Shown in pieces: positions 1 through 10,123 of a stretch of 64,000 nucleotides of DNA. Location of the stretch: positions 124,001 through 188,000 of the forward strand of contig JAMWBK010000002.1 in NCBI GenBank assembly GCA_029953675.1. The letters are read 5' to 3'. This stretch comes from Rhodosorus marinus. Lineage: Eukaryota > Rhodophyta > Stylonematophyceae > Stylonematales > Stylonemataceae. The first letter of the stretch is position 1. Each line of letters starts with the position of its first letter. The notes under the pieces are model-generated. The model was given only the letters and a program-made list of their open reading frames with translations. It had not been told where the DNA came from and searched no databases. Both the position numbers and the translations under genes were made by a program.

Positions 1-221
1 TTCTTGTGCCGTTCATTTTTGAGACAATTGGTCGAATGGGCCAGGCAAGCCTTGAATTTCTTCGAACGGCGAGCGCGCACCTGCATGATCGTGACTCCCA
101 TCTATCGTCGGTGAGGGGTCAACTAAACCGCATTTTGTGGCAGCACAATGCTGCGCTAGTTGAGCACGCGATCGAGAAAGATCGCGCAGATAGACCGATA
201 TTTCCCCTAAGTAGAATTTAG
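1..221 (+). pseudogene. C-terminal end of a non-LTR retroelement ORF2 (family F), cut by the window edge
   Basis: The open frame runs from the window edge to a stop at 221. It contains the block F-x-E-T-I-G-R-M-G-x-A-x-x-F-L followed by Q-L-N-R-I-L-W. The same block follows the PD...D endonuclease core in the copies at 442-900 and 43,318-43,725 (F-G-Q-I-G and F-G-R-T-G respectively). It is therefore the segment just after the restriction-like endonuclease of ORF2, not a host gene. The 3' UTR follows at 211. The true extent upstream is outside the window. Confidence 0.6.
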
Positions 222-424
222 ATGAGACTCCTGGACAGGGAGTCCAGGTTTGGTTAGTGCGTACGTAGTGATCATGTGATGCGCTACATTAGGTAGCTGC
301 CCAATAAAGGCTACGGGGTAGAATTTAGATGAGACTCCTGGACAGGGGGCCCAGGTTTTATTTGTGCGTACGTAGTGATCGTGTGATGCGCTACATTAGG
401 TAGCTGCCCAATAAAGGCTACGGG
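211..424 (+). repeat. 3' UTR of the family F element, tandemly duplicated (two 107-bp units)
   Basis: Unit 1 is 211-317 and unit 2 is 318-424. They differ at only a handful of positions. Both run from GTAGAATTTAGATGAGACTC to the tail CTGCCCAATAAAGGCTACGG. GTAGC and GCTAC flanking CAATAAAG can pair as a 5-bp stem. GTTACGTTAGTCTGGGG follows directly at 425-441. A duplicated 3' UTR could arise by template slippage during reverse transcription; that is an inference. Confidence 0.8.
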
Positions 425-441
425 GTTACGTTAGTCTGGGG

Positions 442-980
442 TTTGACAGTAGAACCGACTGGACACTACCAAGGCAGCCGGCTTCGGCCTGACTTTCTAG
501 CCCGACACCCACGAACAGGCAAGCTCTACGTGATCGATGTGAAGGTGATCTCGCCGTTGCAAAGAACACACCTACACAAAGCGTCTTGGGAGACCGGGTA
601 TGCGGCACGGAAAGCGGAAAAGTTTAAAGAGTCCAAATACCGTGACAGTATCGGAGAACACAACGACGACATCTTCATCCCCTTCTGCCTGGAAACATTT
701 GGGCAGATCGGAAAACAAGCGAGTGAGTTCCTCAAGGAAGCGACTATACACCTGGATTAGCGGGCAACGCAAGTAAGTGATGCTCGGGCGATCTTGAACC
801 GCACTCTGTGGAAAGGAAACGCTATCCTTGCCACCCAAGCTCGTCGTGTCGACGAAGCAGACTATGACATCGACCCTATCTTAGAACGTAGCCACACAAC
901 CCATTAGGGGTTTATTTGCTGACCAATAGTATCCTTATTCCTTCTTAATGGGCTCCAATAGGGAGCTCTTCAGTAAAGTG
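442..980 (+). mobile_element. 5'-truncated family E non-LTR element (endonuclease end and 3' UTR)
   Basis: This copy starts directly after the F tail and GTTACGTTAGTCTGGGG. The frame at 443-760 encodes R-P-D-F-L...V-I-D-V-K-V-I-S-P, a restriction-like endonuclease signature of the PD-(D/E)xK type. It continues with F-G-Q-I-G-K and stops at TAG (758-760). The same frame then resumes with A-I-L-N-R-T-L-W to E-R-S-H-T-T-H and stops near 905. The 3' UTR ends CAGTAAAGTGTACGC before GGTTACGG. Further copies are at 28,640-29,195 (minus) and 54,464-54,715 (minus). The copy is dead through the internal stop and 5' truncation. Confidence 0.7.
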
Positions 981-1007
981 TACGCGGTTACGGTAGTCTG
1001 CAGCAGA

Positions 1008-1319
1008 CTACTACCATTCGCGAAGCCACCGAAGGAATCGGCCCCGCAGGAAAACCAGGCGTTCGGCCCATCGGCGTCCCTGAAGTTCTGCGAAATGTGG
1101 CGACTCAATGGACCCTTCGCGCGGTGATCGACAGGGTGCGCACGCTCCTGGTGCCATTACAACTAGGGATCGGAGTCAGTGGCGGATGAGAACGCTCACT
1201 TCACGCGATCCAGGCCCATCTGTCATGTGAACCAGACGCGGTGGTGCTCAGGCTTGACCTCGAGAATGCATTGAACAGGATTGATCGAAGCCTCGCCAAG
1301 AAACTCGTGGACCAGCACT
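1008..1319 (+). pseudogene. Reverse transcriptase fragment of a non-LTR element (other family)
   Basis: Translation gives R-P-I-G-V-P-E-V-L-R-N, then L-Q-L-G-I-G-V-S-G-G, an in-frame TGA, and L-R-L-D-L-E-N-A-L-N-R-I-D. These match the RT blocks RPIG...LRK, Q-x-G-V-x-x-S-G-G-C-E and motif A (D-x-x-x-A-x-N) seen in A, B and D. This family keeps the motif A aspartate. The fragment stops abruptly where element A begins on the other strand. Because E and F copies lack their 5' parts here, this may be the RT of one of them; this is not shown. Confidence 0.55.
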
Positions 1320-3989
1320 TAACCCCAAACGCACCCCAGACTCCAGGATGCCAACAGGTGTCCACCGAATTCACCGTACGGCACGTGGCTACCGCACAGG
1401 TTAGAACTCGAGGCCCCAGCCGCGGGCCATGGCGGTTGGGGCAAGCCAAGGTACAAACGTAAGCTCGTGCGCATCTTGAAGTCTGTCATCACTAGCCGCT
1501 GGTAGGCAGGAATAACCGTAAAGAAGTGAGAGCTGAGGTTACCCCCCAAAGCGCGAAGGCGAGCCAAAGTCGAAGGCGGAGAGGAAGCTGAACCGAGAAG
1601 GGTGGCGTACGAGTCGCGATGTATGTCCCAGGAAAGGGTTTTTTGTACTACATCAGTTCTCGAAGGGGCCGGGCCCGACCGGGTAACAGACTCCTCAGGC
1701 GGCCTCGACGGCACGGAAACAGCGTCCGTTTCAGCATCGACACCATCCATGTCAGCATCGTCTCCAGCGCAAACGCCAGCGCCCATCCGGGCTCCACTGT
1801 CAAGACACGGTTCGGCCGCAGAGCTTCCCGAACGAGATCCGCCAAAAGAGTCAAGAACTGCCCGCCACGACCCGTAGCGGGGTTGTGTACCGCTTGGCAG
1901 GGCAATACATTTCTGAAACGCACCCTCCAGCTCGTCAAAAACGCCTCCGAGCCTCGAGCTGAGAGTCACGTCCAAATGCTCCTCACTTAGGCCTCGTAAC
2001 AAACCACGCACGGCGGGATTGCTCTCCTCAGACCAAGTAGTTAAAGCATTTGCCCAAGAGCTCACCACGGCCGCCGGTTGGATTATTGCATAAATCCCCA
2101 CGGCTAGTCCGCCCATGAGCGCAGGCAAGGCCAGCTGGCGGTGAAGGACAGTCTGTTCGTTCTCCCCTAGAGTAGAGAACACTGCGTCCACCAGTGTGCT
2201 CAAAACGTCCCTCGCACGCTGATCAGCGCGAAGGGCTAGCCAAGCCCCCCACGTCGAAGGGAGCTGCCGCAGAAAATAGTTCAGGCGTTGACACGCACTG
2301 AACCTGAAGAGGAGCAGAGCGGTCTGGAGGTACCCCTCCGGTAGGCGGCACAGCTCATTCAAGAGCTCATCGTGGCGGCTCAGCAGCGCTCGAAGGTTGC
2401 GCTCCACGAAACTCTCAGTGCCCACAGGGACACCGAAGAGAATGAAGCCCTCGGGACGCCAAATGTCTCGGAACAGAGAGGGAACCTGGGCCGCAGCACA
2501 CTGAGGGGCTCCCCAAAATTCTCACTTGCCGTGATTGATCCGTAAGCCTATCAAGGACGCCACCTCGCCCAGAAGGGAGTACGCCTGCACCAAACCCCCT
2601 CATCAGGAGTCCCGAGAAGGGTCACATCGTCATGGAAGGCGACGACGCGGACCCGCGGGAACTTATGCTGCACGCGCAACAGCGCCAACTGCAATCCACA
2701 TGCGTGCAGAAGAGGCCCTAAGGGGTCTCCCTGCTGAACACCATTCTGTGACACAAAGCTCTGGCTGTCTGCACCCAAGGTGACAAGGCAAGGGCAAGTT
2801 GGCCCTCCCCGTAGACCCGGCGCACGAACCGGAAGCCCGATGGGAAGAGCTGACGAACCACCTCGAGCGGGTGAACACGCGACACGCTGTTAAAGGCGTT
2901 CGCAAAATCGATCGAAATTGTACCGAAAGGTTCCTCCCCGAGGCTGTCCAACTGCACGATGCGAGTCACCAGCTCACAGCCGCCCGAATAGCCCACACCC
3001 ACCTGGGTCAGGCCGAAAAAACCCCGTGCTTCATTAGTGAGCCTACGAGACAGAAAACGGCTCGCCAACCTGCGCAGGGTCTCGCACACCCCAATGGGGG
3101 GTAGGGATGGCGTCTGGCGCGAATGCCCAGGCTTAGGCAGTACCACCAGGTGCGACCGCGACAGTAGGGCCCATGCATCGTCGCAAAAATCGTCCCCATT
3201 TACAAGACCCTCCACCACTCGCGCAAAGGCGTCGAGTCCCTCCTCGCCCAACCAGTGCAAAAGGTCAATCCGGAGAGCTGAGGGACCCGGTGCACGACCC
3301 TTCGGGGCGGACCCAGGAAGAGCCAAAACCTCTTCAGGCCGAACCAGCAAGCTGCCCGTGTCAGTCGTGGAGGCGACATAAGGATCTAAGACACGCTGGA
3401 ACGCAGGGTTCCAACTCGCGTCGTGCGCAGGAAACAACTCGGCAACTGTGGCAGCCAAGTCCGTTCGATAACGCTCGACTGAAACGCGTTGCTGGAGAAT
3501 GGCCGCCCCCCGCCGAATATCCCCCTGTGCTACTGCTGCCCTTGCCCTAGCCTGTCGACGAGAACGAGAAGGAGGCGAAGTCGAACACAAAGAGGAAGTA
3601 GACACACTAGCAAGGTACAAAGATTCCAGGAAAGCAAAGTCCCTTGCGAGAAAAGACTGGACTTCACCTCTAATGGGACAGGCACGGCGCCCCTGGGAGA
3701 CAGTGAGCACTAGCCGAGGAAAAAGAAACAGGGGTTGCCAAGCAAGTGCATCCTGAGGGTGGTCGGCCACCTCCATCAGTAAAAAGTCCAAGAGAAAAGA
3801 CACCCGCCGGCGCAGCCGATGAAGAAGGCAAGCCGGAGGAGATTGAGAGCAAAGGGGGATTTCCCCAGAGGGAAAACCATCAACAAACCCCGAGAACCAA
3901 GAGAAAAGGCGAGAACGCCAGGCCTCAAAGCTACCGGAGCTGGGAAAAAAAGCAGGGAGCTCGCAGTAATCCCGGAAGGACTCATGCAT
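1319..3989 (-). pseudogene. Element A ORF2 (reverse transcriptase), frameshifted
   Basis: The first open segment (3,989-2,718) starts with an unrecognised N-terminal region and then carries the early RT blocks: P-P-I-G-V-C-E-T-L-R-R-L-A, G-V-G-Y-S-G-G-C-E-L-V, and motif A as S-I-D-F-A-N-A-F-N-S-V-S. A frameshift near 2,760 moves to the frame with G-V-Q-Q-G-D-P-L-G-P and the active-site box A-F-H-D-D-V-T-L-L-G. A further shift near 2,430 leads to the thumb and C-terminal part (2,425-1,319), which ends at C-G-S-H-V-P-Y-G-E-F-G-G-H, a zinc-finger-like stretch. The start overlaps the ORF1 stop by 8 nt. The RT is dead from two frameshifts and loss of the endonuclease. Confidence 0.75.
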
Positions 3990-5351
3990 CCTGCTCCCTC
4001 ACCACTGAGGAAGCGTCGACTGGACGTGAATCCGTAGGGGAAGCTGGGGAAGGCGCCCCCGCCACTTGCGTCAAATTAGGACGCTTGGGCGGAGGACCAC
4101 GCAACAAAGAAGTCAAGGACGCGTAAGCGTCCGCCAGAACCGCGGAAACCCGACCCCGAACGCCAAATGGCGAGGGGGTACTAGGCTCGAGGGCGAGCGG
4201 ATCCACCTCCGAATCCCCGCCAGCAAAATCCATGGCAGAAGGCTCAACCACAGCCAGAGGCTCTACACCCGCAGAGAGACCCCCCACTGGGAACACCTCA
4301 GCAAAATCAGGATGGTCCTCCAAAAGCGAAGTTTCACAGATAAGGAAATCATGGACAGCGGAGTGGAGAATGCCCCAACTTGGAAGCCGGTCGAGCAGGT
4401 TCTTCTGAACGCGGGAAAGGCGCTCAAAATGCGCCGAAATCGCCGATCGTATAAGGTCCTCGAGGCGCGCCCCAAGGAGATCCGCAGGCGCAAGCGAGTC
4501 AGATGAAAAACGGTCAAAATCAAGCGCGAGGGACACGTGGGCGCGAGTCAGAATCTTATTCGCTAAAACCGGCCGCTGTGAGGGAGGCGTTTTCAAGAGC
4601 GTAGAGAGGATTTGATAAGAGGTATCGGAGACCAGGAAGCAAGCGTGAGGGCCCGAAAGTTCAACGTAGAGAAAATCGCGAGGGGACGTGCCCAGGCACG
4701 AGGCCATGGTGTCTCGAAAATCGCGAACAGGAATGCGGGCCCCGAAGCGCGAGGAGCGCTGGGGTCGCACATTGGTCATTAAGACCCAACGCAGAGGAGA
4801 GAGTGTGCGCTGAACAGAGCCAACAGCAGGCTCAGCAGGGAAAGCACTTACCAGGGCCTCCGCTCGGGCCTCAACAGTCCCACGCCGGAGGATTTGGGAA
4901 CAGGAAGGACGCGGGGGCGAGAAGGAGCAGCATGGGGCACAGGGCCAGATACCGAGGAATCTGCCCCAGGAGCTCGGATCGACTGGACCGCTGGGGCAAG
5001 GACAGCTGTCCCCGCAGCGATCGTCCCCGATGGAACAGGCACAGGTGGGACAGCCACCGCCATCGACGGGACCCGGGGCATAGGCAAAGGCGGCAAGGGA
5101 GGAAGTCAGCCCGGGAGGCGGTTGGCCTCAGCAGCAACAGCAACAGCGCGGGCAAAAATATGAATGACTAGGGCCTCTGCGGTAGCCTTGGAGCAACCTG
5201 GCAGCTCGGCGAGCGTGCCAAATCGCCCGAGCCGGAGTTCCACCGACAACGCTGGGTTGCTCGACGCGGCCATCACGAGGGAGACCGCGAAAGAACGCCG
5301 TAGAAGGGCACAACCACCAGGCACCTTCTGAGTCCCAGGAAAGTCCCAAAA
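1320..5351 (-). mobile_element. Element A: non-LTR retrotransposon, 3'-truncated, two ORFs on minus strand
   Basis: Reading on the minus strand, ORF1 starts near 5,273, ORF2 starts at 3,989, and sequence ends at about 1,320 within the region that precedes the endonuclease. Protein order and sequence match element D (45,000-49,690) closely, so A and D are one family. The 3' end is missing: the zinc finger is reached but the endonuclease and 3' UTR are not. Element B lies head to head with it at about 5,352. CA-rich plus-strand DNA after B (10,198-10,600) looks like the remainder of the GT-rich 5' UTR of A. Confidence 0.75.
3982..5273 (-). pseudogene. Element A ORF1, probably with one frameshift
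   Basis: ATG at 5,273 opens a segment with L-A-E-L-P-G-C-S-K-A-T-A-E-A-L, reminiscent of a helix-hairpin-helix (LPG...A) turn. A proline-rich middle part follows in another frame. Then comes a conserved core, V-R-D-F-R-D-T-M-A-S-C-L-G-T-S-P-R-D-F-L-Y, continuing to G-P-H-A-C-F-L-V and D-F-D-R-F-S-S. The same core is present in B (6,356-6,600), C (54,984-54,800) and D (45,780-46,060). No CCHC knuckle or RRM signature of known ORF1 proteins is obvious. The stop TGA (3,984-3,982) overlaps the ORF2 start ATG (3,989-3,987) by 8 nt in all. Confidence 0.65.
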
Positions 5352-5611
5352 GGTTTGTTTTGGTGAGTTGTCGTCGAGGATTGGGGTTTTGTTTCTTTTT
5401 CGGTCGCGAGCGTGTTCGTTTACGGGAAGCGCTTCCTCTGGTACGCCTTCCCCTCGATTTTCCGCGGTGCGTCGTTTGCATTTGCAACTACTTCTGTCTT
5501 CCGGGTGGGTGTGTTGCGGGGCCTTTCCTATTTGGGTTGGGTTTGGTCGATTATTCTCTCGGTGCGGTTTCATATTGGTGGTGCAACGTTTCTTTTGCGC
5601 ATTCCCTCAGG

Positions 5612-7021
5612 ATGGTAGGGATATCTCCGCGCTCGACGGAGCCTCCTCCCAAGGAGGCACTGCCAGGTGGAGGACTCCGTGTTCGTCTCAGGTGCGGCAC
5701 CTTTTCTTCCGAGGTTGACTTGGAAGGCGCTTCTGGCACCCAGGCGCGTGCACTTATCTCCGCTGTCACCAGCCTGATCACGGCTGCGAGTGATCGTGGA
5801 GTGCTCCCTCAGCTCACCCAGAAGCTAGGTGGGCTGGAATCGGGATTGCTGGCCAGGTCAAATTCAAATTCGGACGAGAATTTGAATTGCCCCAGAGTGG
5901 CAGCGTTGGCTGAAGGCAGTCAACATCAGGTCAATCAACATGAACCTGTCCCGGGACAGGCGAGGGCGGTTGCTTCTGCGCGGGACAGTACGACGTTGGG
6001 GAGCGGCAGACCGGGCCAAAACGCGCTTCAGCGCGCGGGGACTCGAGGCAATGGTGGTGGTGACTGTGCGGCAACCGGTGTGGAGGAGACTGCAGCTGTG
6101 GACTTCCCTCTCTTGGACCAGCCCTCAGGTGGTCACCAGCTCCCGGCTACTGCGGGGGCACGTGGTGGCTGCAAGGGGGGCGCTTCGTACGCCTCAGTCT
6201 TGCGGAAGGGCACCACTGCCACACGTACGGCGGCTATGCTCCGTTTCCTACCATCTCGCGAGCCTCAGGATGAAACTGTGGAGACCACTCTCCAATTTCT
6301 GTGGGTGCGAAATGTCCGGCCCCAGACCACACGAGGCCAGGTTCCGTCTATGTGAGACTTCCGGGACACTTTTGCGGAATCGTTAGGGTGCAGCCGGGGT
6401 GATTTCTTCTTCGCAAACTATGAGGGCCGCGATGTGCTGTTTTTGGTCACCGCAACCACCGCCAAGTACCTGGAGGCCTTGCTGGCGAAGCCTACCGAGC
6501 AGTGGCCTGAGAGCGCCCGGTGGCTGCGCTGCAACCCGCAGGTGGTTTTGCACTTCGATTTTGACCGTTTCTCGGGCAATTTCCTGTCTCCGGGAGAAAC
6601 GGCAGGGCTCTCTGAGCATGAGAGCAGCGTGAAGGCGGCAGCGATCCATTGGCTACGGATTCAGCGCCTTGAGAGGATCTTGTTGGAGCGGTTCCGGTCG
6701 GGCCCTCGTCACCTGCGCATGGCTGTGTCCAGCTTCTTCGATCTGGAGAGGCGACTTATGCTGACTTCGCGCTACAAGACAGAGCTGCAGCGGTTTGGGA
6801 TTTTGGAGGGCTCTGCTTCCAGCACCACTTCCAGCAAGAGTGGTGAGGCAGGGGAGCAGAATGAGGGCATGGCGGTGGAGGACGCCCAGGTTACTTTGCT
6901 GAAGCCCGCGGGATCCGTTCCGCGAGCCTCGCGGAGTGGGCGGCTCACGACTTTGGTGCGGATAGGAGGTAAGAGAGCGAGGACCGACTCCCCCGGGTCT
7001 AAGGGGGAGAAGCACGATTAG
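5612..7021 (+). pseudogene. Element B ORF1, interrupted by one in-frame TGA
   Basis: ATG at 5,612. The N-terminal part (residues about 1-245) has T-Q-A-R-A-L-I-S-A-V-T-S-L, then a low-complexity G/A/Q-rich stretch. TGA at 6,353-6,355 interrupts the frame, which then continues unbroken to the stop at 7,019-7,021. The part after the TGA carries the conserved ORF1 core, D-F-R-D-T-F-A-E-S-L-G-C-S-R-G-D-F-F-F, then F-D-F-D-R-F-S-G, equivalent to the cores of A, C and D. The C-terminal end is basic (G-G-K-R-A-R-T). The family is unrecognised beyond being the ORF1 of this clade. Readthrough cannot be excluded, but a simple nonsense mutation is the plainer reading. Confidence 0.7.
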
Positions 7022-7052
7022 CGCTCCAGGCACGGCTGCGAGGTCGCAGCCT

Positions 7053-10000
7053 ATGGATCTACAGTCTTATGTCCTGCAGGAGGGCGGAGACTGGGGCATT
7101 TGGCGTACGCGTTTTCGGAGTTGGCTCCGGCGGTGGATTTCTTTGGAAGGAGGCTCGCTTCCCCTCCGTGGGGGCATTCCCCCAGTCGTCCTCCCTCGTG
7201 GAGACCTTCTAGTAGCTGGAACCATTCTCGATTTCATCTTCACGAGCCTGGCTCGTAACATTCGGGACACAGTCATTTGGGTTTTTCTGGGGGTCATGCC
7301 GCGCCTGATTCTGGCCCCCATTCACACATCGGAGCGCAGATGGCGATTACGAGACCGACTGGCCCTGTTCTTGAAGGGAGACTTCGAAGTACTACAGCGC
7401 AGCTATTTGGCATCGTCAGCACCATCCGCCCGTCGGACTCGGCATGGCACAGTGTCGCCCGTGCCCGCTCGAGTACAGAAATTGGTAGCAGTGGGCGATT
7501 TAAGTCGAACGGCGCGGGTTTTGGAGGGTCAGGCGCCTGTCCTCCCCTACGATGATAGTCGCGCCCAGACGGTGTCGTCTTTGTTCCCTGAGTCCGACGT
7601 GGACTTGTCCCCTGAATTCGAGGTATTCTTGGACCGTCCGGAGTTGGCCAGGTTTCGCATCGATCTGACGCTCAGTGAGTCTGACCTGGAGGATTTGCTT
7701 CGTACCTCGCGTCGGGGACGCTGTCCCGGACCCTCCGGACTAAGAACAGAGCTATTGCAGGCCCTGAGCCAGCCTGGCCAGAGCGCGCTTCTGAGGATCC
7801 TTAACAAGTTGTTCCAGGGCGTATGGGGTGCGTCTGCGCCATGGGAACATCTCCGGCAGGCACAGCTTTGCTTGCTCACGAAACCTGACCACCAGCCGGC
7901 CCACCCGCGTCTCCGGCCGATCGGGATGGTGGAGAGCCTACGGAAGTTAGCCGGGAGATGGCTATGCCAGCGCCTTCGCCAGCGCGTCACAGCTTTTATG
8001 GCGCCCTTGCAAGTAGGGGTGGGATTTTCTGGGGGTTGCGAACTGATCACCCATGGGATCGAGCTAGAACGCGCCAGTAGGCCGGAGTGGGGAGTCTTGG
8101 TGGTTCATTTCCGGAACGCATTCAACAGCGTGTCGCGGACACATGCGCTAGAGGTGCTGCGGCGGGTGTTTCCGGAGGCGTGGCCGTTTCTATCGGGTAT
8201 TTACGGAGGGGAGAGCCTCCCCTATTTGGCAACGGAGGGCACTGATTTTCAAGCACATACTGGCGTCCAACAAGGCGACCCTTGCGGACCTCTTCTTCAT
8301 GCCTGTGCCCTACAGCTCGTACTTTTACGTCTTTCGACTGAGGTCTCGGATCTTCGAATCTGCGCGTACCACGATGACGTAACATTGCTGGGCACCCCTG
8401 AGACCCTGGCTAGAGGGCTGACCGAGATCGAAGCGATTGCACGTCGCGTCGGTTTGACTGTGGAAACAGAAAAATGTCGCTTTCTCCCCCCGAGGGACGT
8501 GTCGCTGGCCTCTCTGCCACCCACTCTGCGACTAATCAGCGAACGTGAAGGGTTCGAGCACCACGGCGTCGGATTGGGGACTGACAACTTTGTCCAAGCA
8601 TCCTGCGAGCGAGTTTTGGCACGGCACAAGCAACTCACCGACGCCATTGAGCACCTACCCGAAAGCATGCTGCAATCGGCCTGCTTGCTTTCCCGCTTTT
8701 GTGCCGGTCCCAGACTCAACTACTGGTTGCGCAGCCTGCCTCCAGCTTGGGGCTCGTGGATCGCGGCTAAAGCCGACGAGATGACCCTGCAACACTGGGG
8801 AACGCTCTTGGATGAGCCCCTCGATCTTGAAGCTGCTCCCGACAGGGACTTGATTCGTGCACAGATCGCTCTACCGTTGCGATTAGGGGGATTCGGCGTC
8901 GCAGACCGTGGGCTGGTATGCTCGCCAGCGGCGGTTGCGTCCTGAGCTACCGCGCTGCGAACGTTGGTGACCTTCCAGATGCGAAGTGCCTGCCTCTTGA
9001 CTCGAGCTTTGACCAACGAGGATCCAGTGACCCTGCCGCCCCCGCTTTTGACAATTTTTGATGGTCTTCAACACGCGTTCAGGAGGTGCAACGCCGTGCC
9101 GGACGCAAATCGGTCCCGCTTTCCTTCCTGGAGGGAGCTGTTATGGGGACGAGCTGAAGCGGTTGAGGATTCTCCCCTCGACCGAGGTCTTGCCGATGAC
9201 GGAGAAGCTAGCCCCGGGTCACCTGTTGCAGACTACCCGGGTTTGAGCCGATTGTGGAGCTCCCGCACTGATGTGATTCAACATAGCCTCACCTGGGGCC
9301 AACACAGTGCCGCTCACACAGTCATGCTCAATTCTCCTCTCACGCCGCCTACCACTACCGCTCGTCTCCGCGGCATGGGAGGCCACCTCTCACACTTGTG
9401 GTAACCACTCTACCGTCGTCATTGAGTCATCGTCTCGATGCTTTCCAGTTCCGTTCTGCCGCACGGATCTATCTCGGTTTGCCACAGGCTCCGTGGCACT
9501 CTAATCGGCCGTCTTTCTGTCAGGGATGTGAGAGCCGGATTGACGCTTGTGGCTACCACTTCCTGGGTTCCTGCGGACTGTTGAGAGGTCTCCGTACGAG
9601 GCGTCACACTCGCCTCAAGTACATCCTCAGCGAATTTTTGACTCGGATAGGGCATACGGTTGAGGTTGAGTCGGAACTGCCCAGATCAATCTCGGACTCT
9701 GCACCGCCCCGTTGTATAGCTGATCTCCTCGTCTCCGACGCTGCTGCCAGACGCTCAACATATGTGGACCTTGCGATTACCTGCCCCGTGGCCAGCGCCC
9801 GCCTCACCGCAGCCGCCCGCCGCCGGGGGGCCGCGGCTTCAGCCCTTCGAAGAGTTAAGGAACGACGGTATGCTGAGAGCATGGCCAGTCTGCCTTGCGC
9901 TGAGGGTCGCTCTCACCGGTTCCAGCCATTCATTGTGGAAAGCTTTGGTCACGTGGATAAGTCGGGTTTAGAGTGGTTGCGGAAATGTTTTGCTGAGCAT

Positions 10001-10123
10001 CCTACTGAATATTTGGCGCTCTTGAGGCGTTTAAGTGTCTCCCTTTGGCGATATTCGAGCCACATACTTTCCGAGGCGCGCCATCGGCGCCTGGGGTTGC
10101 ATGCTTCCCTCCCTAGTTATTAG
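7053..10123 (+). pseudogene. Element B ORF2: RT, zinc finger and restriction-like endonuclease, three lesions
   Basis: ATG at 7,053, 31 nt after the ORF1 stop. RT blocks in order: L-R-P-I-G-M-V-E-S-L-R-K-L-A, L-Q-V-G-V-G-F-S-G-G-C-E, motif A as V-V-H-F-R-N-A-F-N-S-V-S, G-V-Q-Q-G-D-P-C-G-P, and the box A-Y-H-D-D-V-T-L-L-G. The motif A aspartate is His here (CAT at about 8,107), while A and D keep Asp, so this RT should be inactive. TGA at 8,943-8,945 is in frame, and the same frame continues to 9,404. A 1-nt deletion near 9,394 (TGGTAACC where other copies have TGGTTAACC) shifts to the frame 9,398-10,123. That last segment has C-Q-G-C...C-G-Y-H-F-L-G-S-C (CX2CX9HX4C), then C-I-A-D-L-L-V-S-D...Y-V-D-L-A-I-T, a PD...D endonuclease core. 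Confidence 0.8.

Noticed and set aside
3746-4506. Long plus-strand frames opposite element A ORF1 and ORF2
   Set aside because: They are antisense to conserved retroelement proteins that align with element D; their content is charged, low-complexity shadow sequence.
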